Program-made: the position numbers and the translations under genes
Notes under the pieces: generated by a model
The model's input: the letters and a program-made list of their open reading frames with translations, nothing else
The model's database searches: none
What the model was told of the DNA's origin: nothing
In this document: positions 18,743 to 29,035 of the stretch, piece after piece
Position numbering within the stretch: position 1 is the first letter of the stretch
How the letters are laid out: the number at the start of each line of letters is the position of its first letter
NCBI GenBank assembly: GCA_040381075.1
Contig: JBEIHX010000016.1
Location: forward strand, 1 to 64,000
Direction: 5' to 3'
DNA from: JBEIHX01 sp040381075
GTDB taxonomy: Bacteria; Pseudomonadota; Alphaproteobacteria; Caulobacterales; Aquidulcibacteraceae
Length of the DNA: 64,000 bases

Positions 18743-19552
18743 ATGACGGACGGATCCACAGTGCTGGTGTTCGACTCCGGCGTCGGCGGCCTTTCGGTCG
18801 CTGCGGAGATCCGGGCGCTGCTGCCGGGCGTGGCGCTCTGTTACGCCGCCGACACTGCGTTCCTGCCCTATGGGGACAAGCCTGAGGCGCTTCTCATAGA
18901 ACGCGCTCCGGCGCTGCTGCGCCGGCTTGCCGAAAGGGTCCGCCCGTCTGTCGTGGTGATCGCCTGCAACACCGCAAGCACGGTGGTTTTGCCCGCCGTG
19001 CGGGCCGCGCTGAGCGTTCCGGTGGTCGGGGTCGTGCCAGCCATCAAACCAGCCGCCGCAATGACGCGCACTGGCGTGATCGGTCTTCTCGGCACCCCGG
19101 GCACCGTGACCCGCACATACACCCAGGCGCTGATTGATGAATTCGCACCGGACAGGACGGTCGTGCGCTACGGCGCGCTGGCCCTCGTGGATCTGGCCGA
19201 ACGCAAGGTGCGCGGCGAACCGATCGACCCGCGCAGCGTCGGCCGGGCGCAGGCAGGCCTGTTCGCCGGCGCCCAGGGGCCAGCGATCGATGTCGTGGTC
19301 CTGGCATGCACGCATTTTCCCCTGCTTCGCGCCGAACTGGGCGAGACGGCGCCGCATCCGGGGGTCCGCTATATTGACTCCGGTCCGGCGATCGCCCGCC
19401 GGGTTGCCAGTCTGCTGGGGCCAGCCGGCGCCAGACCCGGTCCGGCCGGAACGCGGCCTGCCTTCTTCACCGCGGATCCGGACGCCAAACTGTGCGCCGC
19501 CATGGCTGCGCGCGGGTTTGCGCCCGTCGAGACGATTGACCCTTCCGGCTGA
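18743..19552 (+). CDS. murI: Glutamate racemase
   Basis: Makes D-glutamate for peptidoglycan. The 269-residue protein has the N-terminal FDSGVGGLSV motif and the two catalytic cysteines in VIACNTAST and VLACTHFPLL. AADTAFLPYGDKP and GLLGTPGTV are also typical. A near-duplicate GPAGARPGPAGTRP close to the C-terminus reflects an 18-bp in-frame repetition in the DNA. The ATG at 18743 is correct by homology, although its ribosome-binding site is weak. It is followed on the same strand by tamA. Confidence 0.95.
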   Translation: MTDGSTVLVFDSGVGGLSVAAEIRALLPGVALCYAADTAFLPYGDKPEALLIERAPALLRRLAERVRPSVVVIACNTASTVVLPAVRAALSVPVVGVVPAIKPAAAMTRTGVIGLLGTPGTVTRTYTQALIDEFAPDRTVVRYGALALVDLAERKVRGEPIDPRSVGRAQAGLFAGAQGPAIDVVVLACTHFPLLRAELGETAPHPGVRYIDSGPAIARRVASLLGPAGARPGPAGTRPAFFTADPDAKLCAAMAARGFAPVETIDPSG

Positions 19553-19727
19553 CCTGCGATGCAACCGCACTGTCGCCGGCCAGGCCTGGCGCAGCGCAGC
19601 CCGCCAGATCGCCCGCCAGCCCAGCCGCACGACCGCCAGCAGGCGCCCACAGGCGCGCTCGCCGCGGCCGGGCCTTCAGAACCCGTTAGCCGGTTCGACC
19701 CGACAAGCAGACAGCGGACAAACTCCC

Positions 19728-21560
19728 ATGCGCCGGTGCAGCCTTCTGATCTTCGCCATGCTTCTCGCCGGCTTCGGGATGATCGAGCCCGCCGGCGCGA
19801 CCCCGCGCGCCACCGTGCGCCTCGACGGCGAGCTGGCGTCAGCGGTGCGCGTCCAGATCGAGGCTGGGCTGCCGCAGTCCGACACCCCGCCGGCGACCCT
19901 GTTCGACGCGCGCCGGGCCGCCGCCCGGGCCTTGGACATGGTGCTCGAGACGCTGACGGCGGAGGGCTATTACGCAGCGCACGCCGAGATCGACGCCGAA
20001 CCGGAGGGCGCGGCGGCGCGTGGCGTTGTGCGGGTGATCTCTGGACCGCTCTTCCGCTTCGCCGCTGTCCCCCCAGACACTCCTGAGACGACGTTCGCCG
20101 CGCCGCTGGATCCTGCGACCGCTGCGCGCGTCCGCGCCGCCGCCCGCCTGCCGGCGGACGCGCCGGCCACCGGCCTTGCAGTGGTCACGGCCGAGGCTGC
20201 GGGGCTCGCCGCGCTGCGCGCCGCCGGCTACGCGGATGCAGTCGTCCTGCCGCGCATCGCGGAGGCTGACCACGCCACGCAGCGACTGACGGTCCGGTTC
20301 GCCTTCGCCCCCGGGGCGCCCGTGCGTCTGGGCCCTGTGCTGCTCAGTGCGCCGACGCGCACGGACCCCCGCGTCGTCGAGCGCATGGCCGGCTGGCGGA
20401 TTGGCGATCCGTATACCCCCGGGGCGCTCGACACCCTGAGCCGTCGGTTGACCGACACCGGCGTGTTCGATGCAGCCTCCGTCGAGCTGGCCCCTCCAGG
20501 ACATGACGCCGGGACGGGGGACGCCGGGACGGGGGACGCCGCGCCACGGGAGGCACAGTCGCCGCCAGTGCGTCCGGTCATTGTGACACTGACGGACCGA
20601 CGTGCGCGAACGATCAGCCTCGGGGCCAGCGCCTCCACCACGGAAGGCGTCGGCGTTGAGGCCGAGTGGCGTCGGCGCAACCTTCTGCGGCGCGCCGATA
20701 CTCTGGTGATTTCCGCCCGTCTGGCCACTCTTGAACGCGCCCTCGGGGCCGAAATCTCTGCGCCGCAGGGAACCGGCGCGGGCAGACTTGTGACGCTCGG
20801 GGCGGACCTCACCAATCGTGAGACCGACGCCTTCGACCAGACCGGGGTCGCTGCGCGGATCAGCCTCCAGGAGGACCGCGCCGGCGCCCGGTTCCTTGGC
20901 CTGGGCGCCACGCTTGACGCATCGCGCATTCGCGATCTTGAGGGAGAGCGGACGTTCTATGTGGCGTCGCTCTTCGCAGAGCAGCGCCTGGACCGCTCGG
21001 ACAGTCTGCTTGACCCGACCCGCGGCTGGCGCGCAGAGGCGCGTCTGGAACCAAGCCTGGCGGGCGGCGATGACAAGGCGGCGTTCATCCGCGCCCAGGC
21101 GGCGGCCTCTGCCTATCGGCCGCTCGCGGCGCAGGGTCGTCTCGCCGTCGCCGCGCGCGTGCGGGCGGCCAGCGTGATCGGCGCGCCGCTCGCCGCTGTG
21201 CCCGCAGACCGCCGCTTCTACGCCGGCGGCGGCGGCTCGGTGCGCGGCTATGACTATCAGAGCCTGTCGCCAGGCGATCAGAACACGGGCCGGGTGACGG
21301 GCGGGGCGAGTCTGGCCGAGGCGAGCGCGGAACTGCGCGGGCGGGTCGGGCGCGCCTGGGGGTATGCAGCATTCATAGACGCCGGCGGCGCGGCGCGCAG
21401 CGCGGCCCCGCGCCTTGGCGACCTCAGCGTCGGCGTCGGCCTCGGGCTTCGCTACTATGCAGGGTTCGGCCCGATCCGGGCGGACATCGCAGTCCCGCTC
21501 GACCGCCGCGGCGGGCAGGCCGGGGTCCAGTTCTACCTGTCCCTGGGGCAGGCGTTTTGA
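19728..21560 (+). CDS. tamA: Translocation and assembly module outer-membrane protein TamA (Omp85/BamA family)
   Basis: A 610-residue outer-membrane protein. A signal peptide (MRRCSLLIFAMLLAGFGMIE) is followed by POTRA-type domains (to about residue 270) and a 16-strand-type barrel. The barrel contains the Omp85 signature RRFYAGGGGSVRGYDYQSLS and ends YYAGFGPIRADIAVPLD followed by a terminal FYLSLGQAF with a final Phe. The gene overlaps tamB directly, which fits a TamA-TamB complex. The chosen ATG has a GGA-containing site upstream; a much longer frame to 19134 overlaps murI. A 15-bp repeat (20506-20540) adds GDAGTGDAGTGDA in a loop before the barrel. Confidence 0.92.
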   Translation: MRRCSLLIFAMLLAGFGMIEPAGATPRATVRLDGELASAVRVQIEAGLPQSDTPPATLFDARRAAARALDMVLETLTAEGYYAAHAEIDAEPEGAAARGVVRVISGPLFRFAAVPPDTPETTFAAPLDPATAARVRAAARLPADAPATGLAVVTAEAAGLAALRAAGYADAVVLPRIAEADHATQRLTVRFAFAPGAPVRLGPVLLSAPTRTDPRVVERMAGWRIGDPYTPGALDTLSRRLTDTGVFDAASVELAPPGHDAGTGDAGTGDAAPREAQSPPVRPVIVTLTDRRARTISLGASASTTEGVGVEAEWRRRNLLRRADTLVISARLATLERALGAEISAPQGTGAGRLVTLGADLTNRETDAFDQTGVAARISLQEDRAGARFLGLGATLDASRIRDLEGERTFYVASLFAEQRLDRSDSLLDPTRGWRAEARLEPSLAGGDDKAAFIRAQAAASAYRPLAAQGRLAVAARVRAASVIGAPLAAVPADRRFYAGGGGSVRGYDYQSLSPGDQNTGRVTGGASLAEASAELRGRVGRAWGYAAFIDAGGAARSAAPRLGDLSVGVGLGLRYYAGFGPIRADIAVPLDRRGGQAGVQFYLSLGQAF

Positions 21561-24500
21561 CCGGCATCGCAGTTTCGCCCCGCCGGCGCTGGCTGCGCCC
21601 GGCCTTTGCCGCGATCGCGGGCGTCGCCCTTCTGCTGTGCGCCGCGCGCCTTGGGGTGAACACGGATGCGGCGCGCGACCTGATCAGTCAACAGATCAAT
21701 AAGTCGGTTCTCCCGGGCGGCCTGCGCATGACCATCGAAGGTCTGACCGGCGATCCCCTCAGCGACCCCGGCGCGGTGCGCCTGACCCTTGCCGACGCCA
21801 CGGGTGCGTTTGCAACCGTACAGGACGCGAGGCTGCGCTGGCGCCCGCTGGCGCTGCTGAAGGGCGTCCTGCGCCTCGACCGCGTCAGCGCGCGCCGCGT
21901 GGACATCCTGCGCCGTCCGGATCTGCCAACGCAGGACGGGGCGCTCGGCCTCGACATCGACCTGCGCGCGGCGGAGTTTGCGCAGATCGCACTGGCCCCG
22001 GGCGTGATCGGCCAGGACGGTGGGGGCTCGGACGTTGCGGGCAGGGGCGCAGTGTTTTCTGCACGCGGCGATTTCACGCGCGGTCGAAACGCCGCTTTCG
22101 ACCTCAACGCACGCCTCGCGCGCATCGACGCCGCCGGCGACACGGGCGAACTTCATGCGCAGCGCAGCGCGACCGGGCGGTTTCAGCTGACTGCTGCTGC
22201 GACCGGCGCGCCGGGAGGGGTTTTTGCAACCCTGATCGAGGCGCCGGCGGGCGCGGAGGTGCGGCTGAAGGCGCACGCAGAGGGCGACGCGGCTGCGGGC
22301 GTTGCATCGCTGACGCTGAAGGTCGGTGCGTCCAGCGTCGCAGATGCACAGGCCCGATGGTCGCGCGCACGGCTGACCGGGCGCGGCGTCATCACCGTCG
22401 GGGCGGCGCCGGCGCTGCGGACCTGGTCGGCGCGCCTCGGCGGTCCGCTGAGGCTGAGCGTCGACGCGCCGCGCGACGGTCGAAGCGAGGGAGAGGCCGT
22501 CGCCGCCGCCCCCAACCTCACACTGCGACTTGGCGGAGTGCTGCCTGCGACCGCACTGGCGGCGCCGGAGCGCATGTCCATCACAGCCCAGACCGGCCGT
22601 CTGTCCGCCCTTGCGCCCGAGGCGGGTGTCGCTGCAGACACGGCCCGGCTGTCGGGGCGCGCCACCCGCACGCGTCGCGGCTGGGGCTTTGCCGGTGCGT
22701 TGGAGGCGCGCAGCATCGCGACGTTCGAGGCGCGCATAGGCCGCATTGCTGGTCCGGTGCGGGTCGTTCCCGTGCAGGCAGGCTGGCGGGTGAGCGCGCG
22801 CCTGGACGCGGAGCGGGCCGCCATTGGGCCGCCGGCGATCGCCGCGGCGATCGGCGCCCGCCCGTCGGCGGACCTCGAGGCCGAGATCGGACCGGCGGGC
22901 CGCCGAGCCACGCTCAGACGGCTCAACATCACGGGGTCTGACGGCGAGGCGCGCACCGAGGGGGTGATGGATTTTGGGACCGGCGCGGTGACGCTTGTGT
23001 CCCGCATCACGGCGACCCGTGCGCCGGGCGCATCCGAGGGGTCGCTGGCGGCGGATCTTCGCCTGACGCGCCGCGATCGCGCAGGGGCGCTCAGCGTGGC
23101 GCTGAGCGGGGCCGGGCGGGGCATCGAGGCAGGCCCCGCATGGCGCGATCTCATCGGGCCTGCCCCGCGATTTGCCGCGACCGGACGGGTTGACCAGGGC
23201 GTCCTCGCGCTCGATCGCGCCTCTCTCGAGGGGCGAAACCTGCGCGCCGGACTGACCGGACGCGCCTCGCTGCGCCGGCTTGATCTGCGCCTTGAGGCCG
23301 CCCTGCGCGGCCCGTTCCGCATTGGACCCTATGACGCGACCGGACAGATTGACGCCTTCGGATCGATCCACGGCGCGCCCGGGAAGGCCCGCCTTCAGCT
23401 GGAGGCGCGGATCGACCGGCTGGATGCAGGCCCCGCCGCGCTCGAGGACATCCGCCTGTCGTTCGCCGACGCGAGGCTGACACCGACGCCATCGGCCGCT
23501 GCACGGCTCACCGCCCGCACGCCGCGCGGCCCGCTCGATGCGCGCGCCGCGCTCAGCATTGATGATGGCCGCATTCGCCTGAGCGACATCACCGCAGGCT
23601 GGGCGGGACTTGCACTGCGCGGCGCGATCGCGCTTGACGGCGTGCGGCCAATTGAGGCGACGATATCGGCGTCCGGCCCGGCCGCACCGTTGCTCGGAGC
23701 AGGTCACCGGGCCGGCGACCCGGGGACGGTGAACGCGGCGCTGGAGCTCTTCGCCCGCGACGGCCGCCAGGCGATGCGGCTGCGCGCCGCGGGGCGCGAC
23801 CTCGGTGATGCGGACGCACGGCTTCTGGCGCGCCGGTTCGAACTGTCCGTCGACGGCGCGCTGGAGGCGCTTACCCTTGAGGCGCAGGCGGACGGTGTTG
23901 CAGCCGGCACGCCTTTTTCGCTGACCGCAGCAGGGCCGGTGCGCCGGTCCGGCGCGGAACATGCGGCTGCGCTCAATGTCGCCGGCGCGTACGCGGGCGT
24001 CGCGTTCAGCAGTCTTGGTCCGGTGCTCCTGACCGCGCGCGGCAGAGACGGCGAGGTCCGCGGCGCAATCGGCGCATCGGGCGGAAAGCTGCATTTCGTT
24101 GCAGCCGCAGGCCCAGCCGGGCGCCTGAGCGCGACAGTGGAACTCGAGGATGCGCCAGCAGCGCTTGCGCGCGTCGTCTGGCCGGACGCACCGCTGCAGG
24201 GCGCGATCTCCGGCCGGGGGTCGTTGGAGGGGACGGGCCGTCTTGTGTCGGGAACGCTCTCCCTGGCGGCGCGCGGCCTCGCGCCAATGGGCGACCCCGG
24301 CGCCGGCGTCGACCTGCGCCTCGACGCCCGTCTGACGCAGGGACGGGTGCGCGTGACGGCCACAGCCACCGGAGCGCCGGATTTTTCCGGCCGCCTGGAC
24401 GCCGATCTTGCGATGATCGCCTCCGCGCGTCCGTTCGCGCTGCATCCAGACCTGAACGCGCCGGCGAGGGCGACGTTTTCGCTGGGCGGCGAGGCCGGCG

Positions 24501-25717
24501 GGCTTTGGCGGTTCATCGGCGCGCCAGAACAAAGGGTCCGCGGTCGCCTCGCCGTCCAGGGGACGCTCGCCGGGGTCCTGGCCCGCCCGGACCTCACCGG
24601 GACGGCGACGCTGTCGGCAGGAAGCCTTGAAGATGACCGGCTCGGCGTGCGGCTCAGCGACATGGCGGCGCGGGGCGTGTTCTCCGGCCGGCAGTTCAGC
24701 CTGCAGAGCCTGACGGCGACGGATGGCGCCGGCGGACAGGTCAGCGCCAGCGGCGCAGTCTCAGCCAGCCCGCGCGGTCTCGACTGGGACATCACCGCGC
24801 TGCTGACGCGGTTTTCGGTTCTCGCAACGCCGGACTTCGCGGCGCGCGGCTCCGGGCGGATCACATACAGCAGGCATCCTGGCGAAGGGGGCGTCATCAG
24901 CGGCGCGCTGACAGTGGACGAGGCGATCCTCGCGCTTCCGGACGCGCCAGCGCGCCGGGCGGTGGCGATCGCGGTCACGCACAAAAACCGCCCGGCCGGG
25001 CCCCCGGCGCCGACCCGGTTCGGCGACGATCCGCCCACGCGCCTGGATCTGGCGCTCGACGCGCCCGGCCGGGTGCTGACGCGCGGGCGCGGACTTGACG
25101 CCGAGTGGTCTTTGACAGGCCGCCTGGCTGGCGCCACGACGGCGCCGTTGCTGACCGGCGAGGCGCGCCTGCTGCGCGGCGGCTATGACATCGTTGGCCG
25201 GCGGTTTGATCTGCGGGACGGCAGGATCACCTTCACCGGCGCGCTGGATCGCCCGCTGCTCGATCTGACGGCGGTGCGCGAACAGGGAGATTACACGGTG
25301 GCCATCACGGTGCGCGGCGACGCGCGCACACCCACCCTTGCAGTTCGCTCCACCCCTGCCCTGCCGCAGGACGAGGCGCTTGCGCGGGCGTTGTTCGCCC
25401 GGTCGGCGGCTGAGCTGTCGCCGCTGGATGCGGCTGAGCTTGCCGCCGGACTGGCGACGCTGGCGGGCGGCGACAGGTTTTCGGTGGCGCGCGCCCTCGG
25501 CCTCGACAGGTTCAATCTGACGCAGACCGCCAATGGGACGATGGTGACCGGTGGGCGGCGTCTGACGCGGGACGTCTATGTGGAGCTGTCGGGGGGCGCC
25601 CGCGGCTGGAGCGGGGCGCAGATCGAGTGGACGCCGCGGCCGCAGCTGTCGCTGGTGTCGCGCTTCGGCGGCGAGGGCGATGCGCGCATCGCGGTGCGCT
25701 GGCGACACGATTACTGA
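21557..25717 (+). CDS. tamB: Translocation and assembly module inner-membrane protein TamB
   Basis: A 1386-residue protein with an N-terminal membrane anchor (about residues 13-33) and a very long beta-rich periplasmic region typical of AsmA/TamB proteins. The C-terminal DUF490 domain includes GGYDIVGRRFDLRDGRITF, LRVT-like repeats, STPALPQDEALARALFARS and a terminal VRWRHDY. Translation appears to start at TTG 21557, overlapping the tamA stop as TTGA, with GGGGCAGG upstream. TamB proteins bridge the envelope and are linked to beta-barrel assembly and phospholipid transport. A 999-codon antisense frame opposite the gene is a GC artefact. Confidence 0.92.
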   Translation: MTGIAVSPRRRWLRPAFAAIAGVALLLCAARLGVNTDAARDLISQQINKSVLPGGLRMTIEGLTGDPLSDPGAVRLTLADATGAFATVQDARLRWRPLALLKGVLRLDRVSARRVDILRRPDLPTQDGALGLDIDLRAAEFAQIALAPGVIGQDGGGSDVAGRGAVFSARGDFTRGRNAAFDLNARLARIDAAGDTGELHAQRSATGRFQLTAAATGAPGGVFATLIEAPAGAEVRLKAHAEGDAAAGVASLTLKVGASSVADAQARWSRARLTGRGVITVGAAPALRTWSARLGGPLRLSVDAPRDGRSEGEAVAAAPNLTLRLGGVLPATALAAPERMSITAQTGRLSALAPEAGVAADTARLSGRATRTRRGWGFAGALEARSIATFEARIGRIAGPVRVVPVQAGWRVSARLDAERAAIGPPAIAAAIGARPSADLEAEIGPAGRRATLRRLNITGSDGEARTEGVMDFGTGAVTLVSRITATRAPGASEGSLAADLRLTRRDRAGALSVALSGAGRGIEAGPAWRDLIGPAPRFAATGRVDQGVLALDRASLEGRNLRAGLTGRASLRRLDLRLEAALRGPFRIGPYDATGQIDAFGSIHGAPGKARLQLEARIDRLDAGPAALEDIRLSFADARLTPTPSAAARLTARTPRGPLDARAALSIDDGRIRLSDITAGWAGLALRGAIALDGVRPIEATISASGPAAPLLGAGHRAGDPGTVNAALELFARDGRQAMRLRAAGRDLGDADARLLARRFELSVDGALEALTLEAQADGVAAGTPFSLTAAGPVRRSGAEHAAALNVAGAYAGVAFSSLGPVLLTARGRDGEVRGAIGASGGKLHFVAAAGPAGRLSATVELEDAPAALARVVWPDAPLQGAISGRGSLEGTGRLVSGTLSLAARGLAPMGDPGAGVDLRLDARLTQGRVRVTATATGAPDFSGRLDADLAMIASARPFALHPDLNAPARATFSLGGEAGGLWRFIGAPEQRVRGRLAVQGTLAGVLARPDLTGTATLSAGSLEDDRLGVRLSDMAARGVFSGRQFSLQSLTATDGAGGQVSASGAVSASPRGLDWDITALLTRFSVLATPDFAARGSGRITYSRHPGEGGVISGALTVDEAILALPDAPARRAVAIAVTHKNRPAGPPAPTRFGDDPPTRLDLALDAPGRVLTRGRGLDAEWSLTGRLAGATTAPLLTGEARLLRGGYDIVGRRFDLRDGRITFTGALDRPLLDLTAVREQGDYTVAITVRGDARTPTLAVRSTPALPQDEALARALFARSAAELSPLDAAELAAGLATLAGGDRFSVARALGLDRFNLTQTANGTMVTGGRRLTRDVYVELSGGARGWSGAQIEWTPRPQLSLVSRFGGEGDARIAVRWRHDY

Positions 25718-25770
25718 GCGCCCGGCCAGCCGGCGCCAAACCAGATCAGCGCGGCTGCGTATAACGCTGC

Positions 25771-26439
25771 ATGATGCGCCTTCTTGTTCCTGGCTGCCTC
25801 GCCGCGCTCGCGGCCTGCACCAATCCTCCCCCGACCTCCCCGCAGCAACCAGACGTCCCGCAGCGTTCCGCAAGCGCGGGCGTCGCGCCGGCGCAGGGCG
25901 AGGGCGCGCGCCCGGCAGGTGTTGCGGAGGCGGTTTTCGCCGGCGGGTGTTTCTGGTGCGTTGAGGCGGATTTCGACAAGGCGCCCGGCGTGATCCAGAC
26001 GATTTCAGGCTATACGGGCGGCCGGCTCGCCAATCCGCGCTACGAGGACGTGGTGAGCGAGACGACTGGACATTATGAGGCGGTGAAGGTCGTCTATGAC
26101 CCGACCCAGACGACCTATGAGGCGCTTACGGACTACTTCTTCCGTCACGTCGATCCGACGGATCCGGGCGGGCAGTTCTGCGATCGCGGAGACAGCTATC
26201 GCACTGCGATTTTTGCAACGCCGGCGCAGCGTCCCGCAGCAGAGGCCGTGCGCGCGCGCATCACCGCGTCGGGGGCCCTTGCCGGACCGGTCGTGACGCC
26301 GGTCCTGGACGCACAGAGGTTCTGGCCGGCCGAGACATACCATCAGGACTATTACCGCAAGAACCCTGTCCGCTACCGGATCTACCGCACCGGGTGCGGC
26401 CGTGACGCCCGGGTGCGCGCGGTCTGGGGCGCGCGCTAG
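25771..26439 (+). CDS. msrA: Peptide methionine sulfoxide reductase MsrA with lipoprotein signal
   Basis: Reduces methionine-S-sulfoxide in proteins. The catalytic motif GCFWCVEADF follows about 50 residues of leader, and NPRYEDVVSETTGHYEAVKV, HVDPTDPGGQFCDRGDSYR and YHQDYYRKNP are standard. The N-terminus MMRLLVPGCLAALAAC ends in a lipobox (LAAC) with Thr after it, and a Pro/Gln-rich linker follows. The enzyme is therefore predicted to be a lipid-anchored envelope protein instead of cytoplasmic. The start could be either of two adjacent ATGs (25771 or 25774). It lies convergent to the PQQ dehydrogenase. Confidence 0.92.
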   Translation: MMRLLVPGCLAALAACTNPPPTSPQQPDVPQRSASAGVAPAQGEGARPAGVAEAVFAGGCFWCVEADFDKAPGVIQTISGYTGGRLANPRYEDVVSETTGHYEAVKVVYDPTQTTYEALTDYFFRHVDPTDPGGQFCDRGDSYRTAIFATPAQRPAAEAVRARITASGALAGPVVTPVLDAQRFWPAETYHQDYYRKNPVRYRIYRTGCGRDARVRAVWGAR

Positions 26440-26589
26440 GGCGCCGCGCCCTATGGCGTCATGCCCGATGGCGTCATGGGACATGGCGCAGCCAGGTCTC
26501 GACGGCGCATTCCAGCCGGACGCCCCGGGCCGGCCCAACCGGCGGGCCGCCCGGGGCGGGACTGCGCGCGGTGATGCGCCTCGCCCACC

Positions 26590-26677
26590 CGCCAGATGTC
26601 CGCCAGACGTCCGCCAGACGTCCGCCAGACGTCCTCCAGACGGCCGACAGCGGTCCGACATCGGTCCGACATCGGTC
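26590..26677. repeat. 11-bp tandem repeat, 8 drifting copies
   Basis: Units of CGCCAGACGTC that shift through CTCCAGACGGC and CGACAGCGGTC to CGACATCGGTC, between the convergent ends of msrA and the PQQ dehydrogenase gene. Confidence 0.92.
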
Positions 26678-26709
26678 CGCCGCCGGGCGAGCAGACGGCC
26701 GCGGGGCGA

Positions 26710-28902
26710 TCAGCGACCCTTGGCGGCTTCCTGGGTGCGGTAGGCTGTCGTGGCCTCGGTGATCAGATAGGCCCTGATCGCTTCGGCGTCGGCCGGCGTG
26801 ACCCACCGGGCGAATGACACCATGCCCTGCGCGGCGAGACGCCCGTCAATGACGATCTCCCTGAAGTAGGCCGGATCACCCAGGGCGGCCGACATGCGCA
26901 GATCCGGAATGACGCCAGCGCCTTCCGCGCCAACCCCATGGCAGACTGCGCAGTTTCCGTTGTAGGCGGCGAGCCCGGCCTGGATGGTGCGCGCCGTTCC
27001 CGTTTGCTTTGGCGGGGCCGGAAACTCGGCCTTGGCGAATTCCAGTTTCGGCACGACGCCCTTCCCGCCGAGCTTGTAAACCAGCAACCGGCCATTTTCC
27101 GGGGGGGCCTTTCGGTCGTTCGGAACGGCGAAGCCGGCGACCAGAAAATACACCGATCCGAACCCGGAATTGACAGCCACATATTGCTCCCCGTCGACCG
27201 TATACGTGATCGGCCCGGCCAGCGTGGCGGCGTAAGTTTCGCTTTCCCAGAGCTTCGCGCCGGTCCTGGCGTCATAGGCGACGAAGCGGCCATCGGCGGC
27301 GCCCTGGAAGACGAGGCCGCCCGCTGTCGCAAGCGTGCCGCCATTCCATGGACCCTTGTGCTGCACGCTCCAGGCCGGCTTCTGGGCGACCGGATCCCAG
27401 GCGACCAGCATGCCTGTCATCGTGGCTGCAATGGCCTTGCGGGCGGTTGGATCGGGCGGCAGGGAAGCCGCCAGGAAATCCGTGCCGGTGTTCCAGGCGC
27501 CGGGCCGGTACTGAAAGTTGGCGTCGCGCTGGAAGGCGGCGCCCATCTCCTGGGCCGGAAGATAGACATAGCCAGTCTGTGGCGAAAACGACATCGGGTG
27601 CCAGTTGTGTCCGCCATACGAGGAGGGAAACACCAGCGCAGGCTTGCCGTCCGTGTACCGCGCCTTCGGATCCTCCACGGGTCGCCCGGTCGTCCTGTCG
27701 ATGGCGCTCGCCCAGGTGGTGGTGACGTATTTCTCCGCTGAGATCAGCGCGCCGTTGGTCCGGTCGATGACATAGAAGAAGCCGTTCTTGGGCGCCTGCA
27801 TGGCGACCTGGCGGGGCTTGCCGTCGATCGTCAGGGTGGCGAGCATGATCTGCTGGGTGGCGGTGTAGTCCCACGTGTCGCCCGGGGTCGTCTGGTAGTG
27901 CCACCTGTAGGCCCCGGTGTCGGGATTGAGAGCCACGATCGAGGACAGGAACAGATTGTCGCCCTTGCCGCCGGAACGCACCTCGTGGTTCCAGGGCGCG
28001 CCATTGCCGACCCCGATCAGGAGCTGATCGAGTTCCTGGTCATAGACGATTGAATCCCACACCGTGCCGCCGCCGCCGGACGTCTTCCAGGCGCCGTCGG
28101 ACCATGTGGCGCTCGCCGTGCGCGCCAGCACATCGTCGGACGCCGCGCCGTCAGGTTCGCCATCGGGATTTGGCGTCGTGTAGAAACGCCACGCCTGGGC
28201 GCCGGTGTCTGCATCATAGGCCGTCACGTAGCCGCGCACGCCGTACTCGGCGCCGCCATTGCCGATCACAACCTTGCCTTTGATCACGCGCGGCGCGCCT
28301 GTGATGGTGTAGGGCTTTGACTGATCGACGGTGACGACCGACCAGACCTCCCTGCCGCTGGCGGCGTCGAGCGCAACGAGCCGGCCGTCCAGAACGCCCA
28401 CAAAAACCTTGCCGTTCCAGACCGCAACGCCACGATTGACAACATCGCAGCAGGCCTTCTGGCCGACCGCCTTGTCGACCGCAGGATCATAGGCCCACAG
28501 CTGCTCTCCGGTTTTGGCGTTGAATGCGCGCACCCTGGACCAGGGCTCGCTGGTGTAGAGCACGCCGTCGACGACGATCGGCGTGGCTTCGACGCCGCGA
28601 TTGGTTCCAAGGTCGACCGACCAGGCCAGGCCGAGCGTGTTCACGTTTGCGGTGGTGATCTTGTCGAGCGGGCTGAAGCGCTGCTCGGAATAGGTGCGCC
28701 CATGGGTGAGCCAGTTGCCCGGATCCGCATCCGCCGCGAGGATGCGCTCTGCGGTGACCGCGCCGGGCCCCGCCGGTTTCCTGTCGGCGCAGCCGGAAAG
28801 CCCTGCGCTCAAGGCCAAAGCCGCCCCGACAGCAGCAGCCAGCGCCGCGGGGCGTTTGCGCCACGGCGCCGCCGCCGTCGCGAGACAGATCCTTCGTGTC
28901 AT
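26710..28902 (-). CDS. PQQ-dependent quinohaemoprotein alcohol dehydrogenase (type II-like), probable lipoprotein
   Basis: Oxidises alcohols in the periplasm using pyrroloquinoline quinone and passes electrons to a C-terminal haem c. The 730-residue protein has the vicinal disulfide ACCDVVNRG, PQQ/calcium ligands in GNGGAEYGVRGY and GVGNGAPWNHE, the catalytic Asp region PGDTWDYTATQQ, and eight-bladed propeller Trp motifs. A haem site CAVCHGVGAEG lies near residue 655. The N-terminal signal ends in LSGC, so it may be lipid-anchored. No PQQ-biosynthesis or cytochrome partner gene is nearby. The substrate range cannot be read from the sequence. Confidence 0.93.
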   Translation of the reverse strand: MTRRICLATAAAPWRKRPAALAAAVGAALALSAGLSGCADRKPAGPGAVTAERILAADADPGNWLTHGRTYSEQRFSPLDKITTANVNTLGLAWSVDLGTNRGVEATPIVVDGVLYTSEPWSRVRAFNAKTGEQLWAYDPAVDKAVGQKACCDVVNRGVAVWNGKVFVGVLDGRLVALDAASGREVWSVVTVDQSKPYTITGAPRVIKGKVVIGNGGAEYGVRGYVTAYDADTGAQAWRFYTTPNPDGEPDGAASDDVLARTASATWSDGAWKTSGGGGTVWDSIVYDQELDQLLIGVGNGAPWNHEVRSGGKGDNLFLSSIVALNPDTGAYRWHYQTTPGDTWDYTATQQIMLATLTIDGKPRQVAMQAPKNGFFYVIDRTNGALISAEKYVTTTWASAIDRTTGRPVEDPKARYTDGKPALVFPSSYGGHNWHPMSFSPQTGYVYLPAQEMGAAFQRDANFQYRPGAWNTGTDFLAASLPPDPTARKAIAATMTGMLVAWDPVAQKPAWSVQHKGPWNGGTLATAGGLVFQGAADGRFVAYDARTGAKLWESETYAATLAGPITYTVDGEQYVAVNSGFGSVYFLVAGFAVPNDRKAPPENGRLLVYKLGGKGVVPKLEFAKAEFPAPPKQTGTARTIQAGLAAYNGNCAVCHGVGAEGAGVIPDLRMSAALGDPAYFREIVIDGRLAAQGMVSFARWVTPADAEAIRAYLITEATTAYRTQEAAKGR

Positions 28903-29035
28903 GGTCCATCCTCCCGTTGCGCCGTTTGCGCCTGTGCATGGAAAGCCTGCGCATGCCAGACCGACGCTTGTTTGGCGTCAGTGTGCGGCCTCGCCGGCGC
29001 CTCGACAAGCCGTCACGTCACGAAAGCGGTGATGC

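Noticed and set aside
19681..19715. T-arm-like GGTTCGACC suggesting a tRNA
   Set aside because: No acceptor, D-arm or anticodon stem can be folded around it; no tRNA was recognised anywhere in the window.
21533..24532. 999-codon open frame opposite tamB
   Set aside because: Antisense frame produced by high GC and codon bias; composition is Arg/Ala-rich, it has no family motif, and tamB on the other strand is clear.
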